From Eublepharis macularius (Eukaryota > Chordata > Lepidosauria > Squamata > Eublepharidae): a stretch of DNA of 64,000 nt. Shown here one piece after another: positions 10,901 to 19,920 of the stretch. Below the pieces are notes generated by a model. It was not told the origin of the DNA, made no database searches, and saw only the letters and a list, made by a program, of their open reading frames with translations. Every line of letters starts with the position of its first letter. Position 1 is the stretch's first letter. Location: contig NC_072806.1 of NCBI RefSeq assembly GCF_028583425.1, forward strand, positions 34,828,001-34,892,000, written 5' to 3'. Position numbers and translations under genes: made by a program.

Positions 10901-13508
10901 TTTTCTTGCATGAAGATCAACAAGAGTAAATATAGATGCTCTTTGACAGACATTAACTTGCAGGCTGTGATGAGAATCTCAACAAGCAATCTCACTCCTG
11001 ATTTCAAAAAAATTGTAGAAAAGTGTGATAGGGTACATTTGTCTCATTAAACTGATTCTAAAATTAAATGTGCTTGCAGCTATAGATGATATGAAATTAG
11101 CACAATAAATAAATTGAGTAAAACTACCACTATTTTATTTAATTTTATGATACAATTTATACCTTTTCTGAAATGCAAAGTTAACTAATGAATGCAATCA
11201 TTTTAAAAGGTGCGGCCCTCCACTAACCTCCGCTCCCACAAAGTGGCCCCCGAGCCAAAACAATTGCCCACCCCTGGTGTAGAGGATGGAGTGTTGGACT
11301 AGGATCTGGGAGCCCCGGGTTCGATTCCCTACTCTGCCATAGAAGCTTGTTGGGTGAACTTGGGCCAGTCACAGACTCTCGGCTGTACCTACTCCACAGA
11401 GTTGTTGTGGAGAAAAAATGGGAGGAGAGGAGAATGATGTAAGCTGCGTTGGCCCCCCTTTAGTAAGAAAGACAGGATATAAACAATTTTATAAATTCGG
11501 TTTCTCTTTCTTTGTGCCGGCAATCCAATGCATAGCGATTCTACTTGCAGCCCCACGTGGATCTGGCATGATCCTTAAAAGAACAGGTGTTACGTATTGT
11601 TTTTGTCCGTCTCATTAATGCAGAATTCTGTCTTATAGGGCATAAAAGCTATATTATAAACTTTTAACTAGCGTTGAAAGTGCATACGCTGTTGCGAGTT
11701 TGGGGTACTAAGACGGGGAAGGGCTTCCCTTCTTGTAACGCATATGTTTCTTTTCCAGTGCCATTCAGGAATTATGGGAGGAGGTCACTACGTCACTTAT
11801 GCCAAAAACCCAAATGACAAGTGGTACTGTTACAACGACAGCAGTTGTAAGGTAATGGCTTCATTGCCCCAGAGATAATCGAAGTGGTCTTGATGGATTT
11901 TCACACCTAAGAGAGGGTTTATGTGACCGAGTAGCTATAGAACATCTTCAGGGTCTACTCGTTGGGCATGACTGGGGATTTCTGCCTGATGCGCAGCCTC
12001 TGGGGGCTCTTCAGCCAATGGAGTGTTGTGACCTCGCAGTACGTGGATTCTTGTGGTTTCCTGCCCTGCACTGCTCTTTTTCTGAAAGTGGGGAAAGGAA
12101 TTAGAAAAACAAGTCCCGTGAAGACCAAGGGTGATTTTTCCTGCCTGTGGTGGAAAATCCAGATGGGTCCTCGTGTTGATAAAAGTGTCCTGACATTCAG
12201 ACCTCACAAACACTGTTGAATCCTTGTGTAGAATCTTCCTGAGTGGGAAAGGAACCCCGGTTTTTCATTTCACCCCGATTAAGATGTAACCGGGGTTAGT
12301 TTGTAGGCTTTGTAAACCAGCAAAGTTTTGAATCACGGCTCCACCTGTGGGGTAAGCCACATTTGTGTTCATCAAACAAACCTCTTGGCACGTCGAGGAC
12401 TTTTAAATCCTTAATAGGTGACGTTGCTTGTCTCCACATCCACCATAAAAGCAGCAAAGCAAGATCACTCACAGACCGGTTTGGGGTGGGGAGGGATACA
12501 TGAGGAATGTACTTGATAGACTCTCCGGGCGTGCATAAAAATAGGGCTTTGCAGGGCTTTTTTTCTGGGAAAAGAGGTGGTGGAACTCAGGGGGTTGCCC
12601 TCGGAGAAAACGGTCACATGGCTGGTGGCCCCGCCCCCTGATCTCCAGACAGAGGGGAGTTGAGATTGCCCTCCGCACCACTCGGCGGCGCGGAGGGCAA
12701 TCTCAACTCCCCTCTGTCTGGAGATCAGGGGGCGGGGCCACCGGCCATGTGACCATTTTCAAGAGGTTCCGGAACTCCGTTCCCCTGCGTTCCCCCTGAA
12801 AAAAAGCCCTGGGGCTTTGTAAAATTAACCAAAAGAGAGAAGGGGGAAGACAATCCCTTGAGGAACTGAAAGTGGGCGGGTTGTGCTCCAGGAGGCAGAA
12901 AACATTGAGAAGGGTGGTTAAAGGGGAAGGCAGGGAATCAGCCTGTTTTAAACCCAAGTGAGCACAAAGGATCCCGGGAGGCAAGGGTGGGATTCCTAAT
13001 TTCTTCCCCCTTCCCCATGCAGTTCTCCAGCTGGCAGACCTATACTAATAAAAATTATCTACCTTTTTCATACCTTGCATAAGCCGGGACACCTCGCTTT
13101 GAGAGGGTCAGTCCAGTGCCGAACGGGACACATCCTCCATCGGCTTTCCAGGTTGAATGTCAGCACTTTGTTCAGAACAAGTGGAGAGGGCAGGTCAGGA
13201 GGCCTGAAAGGGGAAAGGCCCACACATGAGGTGGTTATACCGGGTGGATTTTTAGAAGACTGGCGTTGTTTTGTTTTAAGTGGAGGCTTTTCCTGTAAGG
13301 CAAAAAAAATCTGTGATTTCTTTCTTTCTTCCAGGAGTTGCATCCCGATGAAATTGACACGGACTCCGCCTACATCCTTTTCTACGAGCAGCAGGGCGTG
13401 GACTATGCACAGTTTCTGCCAAAGATCGATGGCAAGAACATGGCAGACACAAGCAGTATGGACGAGGACTTTGAGTCGGACTACAAGAAGTACTGTATTC
13501 TGCAGTGA
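1741..13508 (+). CDS. USP32: Ubiquitin-specific protease USP32, last five coding exons (3' part of the gene)
   Basis: The last five exons join in frame (192, 295, 431, 93 and 174 nt) to encode about 394 residues that I recognise as the C-terminal part of USP32. USP32 is a multidomain cysteine protease that removes ubiquitin from proteins and acts at Golgi and endosomal membranes. Visible hallmarks are the zinc-ribbon cysteines (CSKCKTHC), the core strand IIHLKRFQ, the catalytic-histidine box GGGHYVTYAKN, and a C-terminal CILQ of CAAX type that fits prenylation and membrane anchoring. A long serine-rich insert separates the LKRFQ and histidine blocks, as in mammalian USP32. The catalytic cysteine box and the N-terminal EF-hand and DUSP parts lie upstream of the window. 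Every junction has AG/GT borders and consistent phase, and no stop interrupts it, so the gene looks functional. The related USP6 is primate-specific and therefore unlikely. Confidence 0.95.
2281..2480 (+). repeat. tRNA-derived SINE (Sauria/ACA-like) in USP32 intron
   Basis: A-box-like (TAGAGTGGTTAGTGTG) and B-box-like (GGTTCAAGTCTC) promoter elements are followed by the body typical of this family (GGGTGATCTTGGCCCAGTCAC). The same body is found at 10801-11490, 37839-38046 and 41640-41891. The rest of the 1933-3207 intron shows nothing else recognisable. Confidence 0.75.
3208..3502 (+). CDS. USP32: USP32 exon: LKRFQ strand and start of the serine-rich insert
   Basis: Acceptor CCCCCTAG, donor AAAG/GTAGGG, 295 nt, ending with one base of a split codon. 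It begins IIHLKRFQFVNGRWIKSQ, the conserved USP core segment before the histidine box, and continues into FDPSAFLVPRDPS. The end is serine-rich and less conserved. Confidence 0.95.
4248..4740. repeat. About 180-bp tandem repeat, three units, in the left foldback arm
   Basis: Three consecutive copies of a GC-rich unit, each with the palindrome TTTTGCATGCAAAATG, then a C-rich tract, AAGGCTCAG, and a CACTTGGGGGGGCCATTTCA-like segment. The right arm carries the same array inverted at about 6475-6960. The long frames here, such as 4095-4748, are periodic and appear on both strands, so I do not treat them as genes. Confidence 0.85.
5280..5610. repeat. About 120-bp tandem repeat near the foldback centre
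   Basis: Three units containing CACTTTATTTCTTGAACAGC, then GGTTACACAGCAGG, then CTTAACATCAGAGAATCAC. The right half (about 5620-5940) carries inverted, more diverged units. This is the least symmetrical part of the 3803-7398 element. Confidence 0.75.
7698..8273. repeat. Near-perfect palindrome, about 285 bp per arm
   Basis: The left arm begins TACTGCAAGGGCAATCCAC and the right arm ends in its complement. The symmetry centre is near 7985, with almost no spacer. Only scattered mismatches are visible. As RNA it would fold into one long hairpin within the USP32 intron. Confidence 0.9.
8366..8405 (+). ncRNA. Hammerhead-ribozyme-like motif, family A
   Basis: In order: GTAT (helix I, 5' side), CTGAAGA (8370-8376), one extra A, GTGAG/CTCAC helix II (8378-8382 and 8389-8393), GAAA (8394-8397), GC then TC (minimal stem III and possible cleavage site), and ATAC (8402-8405), which pairs with GTAT. 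Canonical hammerheads have no extra base between CTGANGA and helix II, so activity is uncertain. Confidence 0.5.
8540..8970 (+). CDS. USP32: USP32 exon: low-complexity insert of the catalytic domain
   Basis: Acceptor TCTTCCCAG, donor TCG/GTAGGT, 431 nt. The split codon with the previous exon keeps the frame. It encodes SPRTLGRGKGRLRLPQ, KNKLSSSKENLDVG and NPIYNLYAIS, matching the corresponding insert of mammalian USP32. It is rich in Ser, Asn and Gly, as expected for a disordered loop between catalytic blocks. Confidence 0.95.
8971..10800. other. USP32 intron, nothing recognised
   Basis: About 1.8 kb of unique-looking intron. The 226-codon minus-strand frame at 9473-10153 has no family resemblance and no splice context, so it is not annotated as a gene. 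Confidence 0.6.
10801..11490 (+). repeat. tRNA-derived SINE split by a hAT insertion
   Basis: The head (AGCCAGTGTAGTGTAGAG) lies at 10801-10818. The body resumes at 11277 with GGATGGAGTGTTGGACTAGG, a B-box GGTTCGATTCC, and GGGCCAGTCAC, the same order as the other SINE copies in the window. The interruption is the element at 10819-11276. Confidence 0.8.
10819..11276. mobile_element. Non-autonomous hAT (CAGGGGTGGGCAA type) inserted in a SINE
   Basis: Starts CAGGAGTGGGCAAA and ends TTGCCCACCCCTG. It is flanked by a perfect 8-bp duplication, GTGTAGAG (10811-10818 and 11277-11284). Subterminal GCGGCC-rich sequence and the terminal consensus resemble Charlie-like hAT elements. The 458-bp body has no transposase. 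Confidence 0.88.
11759..11851 (+). CDS. USP32: USP32 exon: catalytic histidine box
   Basis: Acceptor CTTTTCCAG, donor AAG/GTAATG, 93 nt in phase 0, 31 codons. It encodes CHSGIMGGGHYVTYAKN and KWYCYNDSSCK. The histidine in GGHY is the general base of the USP catalytic triad, so the active site is intact here. The flanking introns 11491-11758 and 11852-12551 hold nothing I recognise. Confidence 0.95.
12552..12811. mobile_element. hAT-type MITE, CAGGGCTTTTTTTC family, complete
   Basis: Starts CAGGGCTTTTTTTCTGG and ends GAAAAAAAGCCCTG, with a perfect 8-bp duplication GGGCTTTG (12544-12551 and 12812-12819). The interior folds back around GATCTCCAGACAGAGG and its complement. At 260 bp, it lies in the last USP32 intron. 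The remaining intron (12812-13334) shows nothing else recognisable. Confidence 0.92.
13335..13508 (+). CDS. USP32: USP32 terminal coding exon with CAAX end
   Basis: Acceptor TTCTTCCAG, 57 codons plus TGA at 13506-13508. It encodes ELHPDEIDTDSAYILFYEQQ, the final USP-core strand with the Asp that follows the histidine box. An acidic tail (SSMDEDFESDYKKY) ends in CILQ. The Cys-aliphatic-aliphatic-X end is conserved with human USP32 (CVLQ as I recall), so prenylation is expected. Confidence 0.96.
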   Translation, partial: ELHPDEIDTDSAYILFYEQQGVDYAQFLPKIDGKNMADTSSMDEDFESDYKKYCILQ

Positions 13509-15093
13509 GCAAGAAGGGGACCTTCCCGAGGGCGTTGGCTCCATCCGCGCCTTTTGGCGGAAACCGGTTTGGGCCGAGCGGAAGAGCTAAATGTAGTTTT
13601 TATTTTTTTATTTTCCCTCTTGTGATCTGAAAGCACAACTAAAGAGAGAGAGAGAAGCAAAAGAAACCCTAATTAAATAGCAGTTCGTATCATGAGATAG
13701 CATTGGTTTTGTTCAGATCTCTCGCTGCATGCCCCAAAACATTTGTTGGATTTTTTTTTTCAGTTTGCCTTTGGCCTTTAAGCTGGTTTGATGTTATCAA
13801 ACTAGGACCAAATTCGTTAAATTTTAAATAACTTCAAAGAAGAGCTTACCCATGGGAACATCACAAGTTTTTTAAAAACGAATTACGCTTAAAAAAGGGA
13901 AAATAAAACCTTTTTAAGGCTCCGTTTAGCTTCAAGACAATTAACTTGTAGTGTTGTCTGCCGACAGCATGAAATGGCTACCTCCTTTTTCTGAAGTTTT
14001 ATTCCATTTTTGCAGCCAGAAGGGAAAGGCAAAGTTAGGCAATGTGCACAAAAGCTCTAGGTGGGCTGACAATTTTTTCCCTTTGCGGTTTTCCACCCCT
14101 CTTGGCCACCTTCCCACTTCCTTTCTCTTGTGGTAGTTGACAGCCTGTTACTGTCTGTGAACAGACTTGCTTTCTGGTGAATGTTCTTGACATCTTGGCT
14201 GTGCAGCACATCTTTAGGAGCAGCCAGAGGGATCTTTTTTCTCACCTCAGCTGCTGGGGAATCTCGGAGTTCTGCAGGGAGGGGAGGGAAGAAGAGAATG
14301 ATGATCTGCATTCATAATCTGAAGCCCCAAGAGAAAGAGAGGGGGAGGTCACCAGTGTGTAATGGCATGGTTATAATGAAGGATTTTCCTGTTCACTTTA
14401 GTTTTAGGCTGCATGCAGCCAAGCATTCCCTGATATCTCCACGAGACCTTTCCCCTTAAAGGGGCTAGCAGCATCCCCTCCATATTAAATTCCTATGCCA
14501 AGACACAGAAGCTGTTTGCTTTCGAAGCTGATGCCCGCGTCGTGCCGGTGGGGTGATGTGTAGCCACAGTTCAGAGACTGGGAGATGGGATCCCATTTTA
14601 CCTTCTCCCCAGTTACTCCCCCTTCAGCTGAACCACTCGGACCCTCTTTTTAAAGCTTAGTGGAGAGGGGGAGCCCAACTTGGTGCCGGTGCAACATTTT
14701 ATTGTACACACTCGACTGCTGGACTGTAGCTAAGAGGTGGCTCACGCTGCATCCGTGTAAGCCTTAAGAAGCAGGAAAATACCCCAGATTTGAGTTCACC
14801 TTTTAAGACCTTTTTTTTTTTTAAATGCACTTTTAAAATAATAAAAGGAAAAGAGAACCCTCGGCTTAAGCATAGTTTGCTAATGTAAAAGGTTTTTTTT
14901 AAAAGAATTGGTGCGAAGATCATTTCCAGTTTAAGGGGTAAGAAATTTTGTCAGGCCATGCGATTCAATCTGACAATGAAATGGGTCACTCATTGTTCCG
15001 GAGGAGAAGGGGGGACACTTTTTACTGTAAAGTAACATTGTGCATTAACTTGCAAAGAAACAATTAATGTTTAGCAACCATCTTTGTTGTTCA

Positions 15094-15099
15094 AATAAA
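15094..15099 (+). terminator. Possible proximal poly(A) signal AATAAA for USP32
   Basis: AATAAA within an A/T-rich stretch about 1.6 kb after the stop codon. No clear GT-rich downstream element was seen, so use is uncertain. Confidence 0.3.
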
Positions 15100-17094
15100 T
15101 GTATGGCCATTTCCTTGGGAACTCGCTTGGAGAAGTAAATGAAGAAGAGATTAGGCTAAAGTTCCTAATTAGAACGAGCCATACAGAGGGTATTCCTTCT
15201 AGTTGCTGCCCACCCACCCCCCAAGTCCATGGAGAGCAAGTTCTGAAATAACATTTGGGAGAGTTTCCCCAGGCGCCTGTTTGGAAACTTTAAAGACTTG
15301 ATCCCTTAATTGTTTACTCCATATTCCCCTATACTTTTAAAACATGCTTTCAGAAGCAGGTTATTGAATAGGATTACTCCTAAGCAAGTGGTTAGGGCGG
15401 GATTATCACTTCTTACTTTGTGGAGTACCTGAGTGAGGGATAGCAGGGCTGGAAACTTTTGAAAACTGGAACACAACGTCTGAGTTCTCACTGAGGTGAC
15501 TAATCTTGCCTCGACGGGCCCCCATCAGACCACAGGAGGGAAGCGCAAATGCCGAAATGTTTCTCCGTGCAAAACCACAGTTCTTTCCTACAGAAAACTT
15601 TTACATCAGAGAAGGCTCGGCTTTGTTGCTGGCCTGCACGTTCTTTCATGTGGTAGGAGTGTTTTGGACTATTCAGCTCCGTGAGCAGCCTGAAGTGGTT
15701 CAGACCAGGCACAGGTTAACCATCTTGTTGAGGATCAAGTCAAAGTAACATTTTTTTAAAGTACTTGGGAGGGGTGTGTGTGCGTGTGTGTTGTGCACAC
15801 TTCCTTCCAAAACAAAAGCATTGAGCTGCTCTGCGCTGAGGCCAAGGGGTTTGCTGTCCAACCTTCTTGTTGGCTGAGTTTCGGTAGAGTTTCCACATTT
15901 TTCTTTAGGAAGTTCATTTCTTCTTCACACATCAAGTTCATTTTAACTGCTGTTCCTTGATGAACTGCCTGGGATGGATATCTGCTGGTATCTGCCTGCT
16001 CTTTTCAGACATCAGGTGTATTGAGGTCTGCAATGTCTTGTACATCCCTGAATTTTTTGGCAGTGCTTAGGCAGTTTTATATATGTATTTTTTAAAAAAC
16101 CACTAATTATAAGCCTCTGTTTTTAAGCTCTTGGTTCAGACACTGAGGAATCTGGTACAAGTTTGCACCCTGTTTCTCTGATGCAAAAGTAATACAGTGT
16201 GTGGTTAGGGACTTCATGTGGTGACCCTACCTACAACGGCATGATTCGTGTGCCTCTTTACCCCAAAGTAAGGGTGGGTATTTGACAAATACACCTGGCC
16301 CTTCTAAGTCTGCTAGAGACATTCTTTCCTCTGGCCCTGTCCAGTGTTACCTTACGTGTGCAGGGGAGGTTTGGGGATGCTCCTCGCTCTTCTACCCCAT
16401 TTGTGGAACCGATGCCTGGATAACTGTCTGAGCCAGCCTTGGAAGTGATACTGTGTCTGCTCCTTTCAGGAACTAAATTGGGCTCTCATGCAGGCACCAA
16501 CCTCTGTCTGTCCCTGTCTTTTTTTAAATGGATGCCACCCCCTCAGCCAGGTACTTTCTAACATCATTTGTACATTTAGTCAAATTGTTGAATCTATTGG
16601 TGCAACCCTTTCTGGTTTCGTTGCCACTTGGGCAGGAGCTCTCCCAGTGGGAGGAAATAGTTCTCAAATTGGTTTGATCCCCAAGTTACTGGCCTCTTCC
16701 TGACAGCTATTGGGTTAGAGAAAAGCCTGCCATTTTTATTATTTTTCTTTAATGGTGGGATTTCTCGATGCAAGGTGATGCTGAGACTCCTGCTATTTCC
16801 ATCCCTTTGTGAATTCCTCTTCCAGATACGTTCTTCCGATTTCATTTCCTTTTGAAACATATTCCCCCCCCTTTTTTTGTTTTGTTTAAGCAGGTCGCAT
16901 GACTTACTAATGTCATTTTAATCTGTCATGCTTTTGTTACATTGGCTGTAATGTTTTTTAAATTAAATTAATTCCTAAATTAGCGGGAAAATTTATTAAG
17001 TTAACTATTAACCACATTCACTTTGTAAATTATTGTATAAAACTTATTGATAATGCACTGAATTTAGAAAGACGATGTACATAAGTATCATGTA

Positions 17095-17208
17095 AATAAA
17101 TGAAAAGCTTAAGTATTAATGTATGGACTGTATAAAAGAGAGAGTACAAGTCAGCTGTCTATGGAGTGAACCCGTTTATCTGTACCTATATTATTCAAGC
17201 AAATTAAA
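17095..17208 (+). terminator. Distal poly(A) signals for USP32 (AATAAA 17095, ATTAAA 17203)
   Basis: AATAAA at 17095-17100 and ATTAAA at 17203-17208. The latter is followed within 25 bases by a GTTGTCGTGTGGTG tract that could serve as the downstream element. Cleavage near 17225 is inferred. Confidence 0.5.
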
Positions 17209-17789
17209 CACTGTGGATGCAGTTGTCGTGTGGTGCCGCAGTTCCTCTGGCAAGTTTTTCTCTAAAACCATGATAATTCTTGTGGCATCTTAAAAGGATC
17301 CGTGGTGAGGCCAGAACTCACTCCATCCGATCAGTTGGACCCCTCACTTCCTGCTTGATTTTTATCCCTGCCTTCTTCTAAGGTGCTGAGGAAAAACAGG
17401 TACAGCAGGGTCTCTGCCTCTCCCTTTTATTCTCACAACAACCCTGTAAGGAAGGTTAGTCTGAGTGTCTGGCTTATGGTCTCCCGGCAAGCTTCCTTGG
17501 CAGAGTGGGGATTTCTGTTGCCCGAGTCCAGCTATGCCACGCTGGGTCTCCGAAATACAGGGGAGGAGATTATTTACAAAGGAAGAGAACCCCCAGCAAC
17601 CAGGGGAGAGTTCTGTGATGTTTCTCTGCAAAATGTACATGATCCAGCATGAACAGGTGAAGTCTGCAATAAAGACCCATCTAAACTCTTAAGTATATAT
17701 CAATGTATTGTCGAAGGCTTTCATGGCCGGAGAACGATGGTTGTTGTGGGTTTTCCAGGCTGTATTGCTGTGGTCTTGGCATTGTAGTT

Positions 17790-17830
17790 CCTGACATTTC
17801 GCCAGCAGCTGTGACTGGCATCTTCAGAGG
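17790..17830 (-). ncRNA. Hammerhead-ribozyme-like motif, family B, left arm
   Basis: Read on the minus strand: CCT, CTGAAGA (17821-17827), one extra T, a GCCAG/CTGGC helix, GAAA (17797-17800), T, then GTC (17793-17795) as possible cleavage triplet, then AGG, which pairs with CCT. Compared with the other arm, stem III is weakened (T instead of C). Confidence 0.48.
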
Positions 17831-17951
17831 TGTAGCACCGAAAGACAGTGATCTCTCAGTGTCACAGTGTGGAAAAGATGTTGAAGGAAATGACCTGCCA
17901 ACATCTTTTCCACACTGTGACACTGAGAGATCACTGTCTTTCGGTGCTACA

Positions 17952-17992
17952 CGTCTGAAGATGCCAGTCTCAGCTGCTGGCGAAACGTCAGG
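17952..17992 (+). ncRNA. Hammerhead-ribozyme-like motif, family B, right arm
   Basis: CTGAAGA at 17955-17961, one extra T, GCCAG (17963-17967) paired with CTGGC (17977-17981), and GAAA at 17982-17985. Then come C and GTC, forming the minimal self-complementary ACGT stem III, and AGG. In this copy a G at 17953 breaks helix I, while the other arm keeps the pairing base. Confidence 0.48.
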
Positions 17993-18189
17993 AACTACAA
18001 TGCCAAGACCACGGCTATACAGCCCGGAAAATCCACAACAACTATATATCAATGGATTCTGGAATCTGGAATCAATAACATAGGCTGTAACTCCACAGCA
18101 GGTTAACCCAAAGCAGAGAGGCTTCATTTGTTCCAGGGTCAAGATGCAGAGGGTTGTGAACTTGCAGCTCCAAATGAGGAGCCATGTTA

Positions 18190-18345
18190 ATCAGTTTGGT
18201 AGCAGCAAAAGGTAGGAGGAGTCCAGTGACAGCTTAAAATTATGTTCCAGCATAAGCTTTCGAGTCCTGGAACGAATGGACGAACACTTGGTGAATCTGA
18301 TAAAATGAGCTGTGACTCACAAAAGTTTATGCAGGAATAATTATT
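18190..18345. mobile_element. Worn Penelope-like inverted pair
   Basis: A minus-strand GAAAGCTTATGC remnant (about 18250-18262) faces a plus-strand remnant with CTGATAAAATGAGC, CTCACAAAAG and TTTATGC (18296-18333). Both motifs have lost core bases (GAAA reads CAAA on the right), so neither is expected to cleave. Confidence 0.4.
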
Positions 18346-18602
18346 TAGCAACTGGATTCCTATTTTTAATTTGTGCATAGAAGTGCCTAATCTTCCAGAG
18401 CATCCAAAGCTCAGAGCAGTCGATGTGATTTGAACTCTGAACCTGCTTTAGTGCTCCAATTGTAGAGGAGTTGGGGAAGAGGGCGTTGCCACCCATAACT
18501 TTTGCACATACGCTCCTGTTTTGAAAAAGCTACTTGGTGTGGATGGGGAGCATGATTTGGATCAGGATGTTCCTCCCTACACATTCCCCCCCTGTGTTAA
18601 AC

Positions 18603-19920
18603 AGTATTTATTTTACAAAATTTATACCCTGCCTTTTTACCTTCATAAGGGCCACCAAGGTGACTACAAATTGAAATATACATAATAAAATACCACATCT
18701 TAAAAACCATTAAAACTGACAAAATGCATAATTAAAACAATTAAAATACATACAAAAACAACAAAAATGTTGGGCAGGAAGGAGGGATTATTGGGGGAAT
18801 GCCAAACAAAACCAATCGTCACCCACAGTGGATGTTGGCAAGACAAGGGGGCCAGGCAAGAATCCTTGGGGAGAGAATTGCAGAGTTTTGGTGCCCCAAC
18901 CAAGAAGGACTTCTCCTAGGTTGCCACCTGTCTAATTTCAGAAAGATGGGATCACCCAAAGCAAGGCCTCCAAAGATGGTCTGGTTTGGGGACTAGATTC
19001 ATAAGGGACTAAACGGTTTTTCAGATATGTTGGTATCAAACCATTTAGGGCTTTGAAGATCAACACCAGTACCTTGAATTATGCTTGGAAACAAATTGGG
19101 ACAGTATAGCTGGACCAGGGCTGGAGTGATATGATCCCTCTGACCAGGGCTTTTTTTCAGCCGGAATGTGGTGGAACGGAGTTCCGGCACCTCTTGAAAA
19201 TGGTCACATGGCCGGTGGCCCCACCCCCTGATCTCCAGACACAGGGGAGTTTAGATTGCCCTCCACGCTGCTCCAGCCATGCAGAGGGCAATCAAAACTC
19301 CCCTCTGTCTGGAGCTTGGGGCGGGGCCATTGGCCATGTGACCATTTTTGCTGAGGGTGATTTAAACTTTAAAAAACTCCCCCCCTTGTTCCAGCTGACC
19401 CAAAGTGACATCATCGTGTGGTCCTGAGTTCCACCGAGTTCAACCACCTCTTTTCCCAGAAAAAAGCCCTGCCTCTGACCCATTCAAGTCAGCATCATAG
19501 ATAAGTGTCAACCCAGCCCAGATCTCCAGATGACCTTACCCAGTGGTTTCATGTAGATGCTAAAGAGCACAGGGGACAAGATGGAACATTATAGGATGCC
19601 AAGGGACTTAGGAGCAATATCCCAGCACCACGTTCTGAAACCTACCCTCCAGGTAGGACTGGAATCCACAGAATGGTGCCTTCCAATCTCAGCCCAGAAA
19701 GGCAGTCCAAAATGATACCATCATCAACAGTAGCAAAGGCTGCTGAGAGGTCTAGGAGAATCAACAGACCCCCCCCCTTCCCCCTTCCCATCTCCCAGCG
19801 CAAGTCATTCGCCAGGGTGACCAAGGCTGTTTCATCCCCATAACCAGGCCTAAAACCAGATTGGAAAGGATCTAAACAATTTGCCTCATCTAGCAAAGCT
19901 TGAAGATGTCCATCATAGAT
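18603..19920 (-). mobile_element. L2/CR1-type LINE fragment, interrupted by a hAT
   Basis: The minus strand carries reverse-transcriptase text in order: FQSGFRPGYGDETALVTL, then LLILLDLSAAFATVDDGI, then the post-RT region near 18700-19130 (HITPALVQLY, APKLCNSLPKD). Several stops and shifts are present and the middle is lost, so it is a dead 3' fragment. A hAT sits inside it at 19145-19471. Confidence 0.75.
19145..19471. mobile_element. hAT-type MITE, CAGGGCTTTTTTTC family, inside a LINE
   Basis: Starts CAGGGCTTTTTTTCAGCC, ends GAAAAAAGCCCTG, with a perfect 8-bp duplication CCTCTGAC (19137-19144 and 19472-19479). At 327 bp it is longer than the copy at 12552. It is younger than the LINE it interrupts. 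Confidence 0.92.

Larger units (their letters stand above)
13509..17225 (+). other. USP32: USP32 3'UTR (inferred extent)
   Basis: About 3.7 kb with no coding potential and no recognised transposon, unlike the rest of the window, which suggests constraint. The last 350 bases are strongly A/T-rich. The extent is inferred from the distal ATTAAA at 17203 with GT-rich sequence just downstream. A shorter form could end after the AATAAA at 15094. Confidence 0.6.
17705..18045. mobile_element. Palindromic Penelope-like repeat with two hammerhead-like motifs
   Basis: Two copies of one module face each other: GTCGAAGGCTTTCATGG on the left, then a shared TTGTTGTGG / CTTGGCATTGTAGTTCCTGA stretch and its complement on the right. 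The symmetry centre is near 17890. Each arm holds a hammerhead-like motif with its 3' end pointing outward. The class call rests on that motif. No reverse transcriptase is present. Confidence 0.5.

Noticed and set aside
15496..15960. Overlapping frames in the USP32 3'UTR
   Set aside because: Short, on both strands, with no domain or conservation clue.
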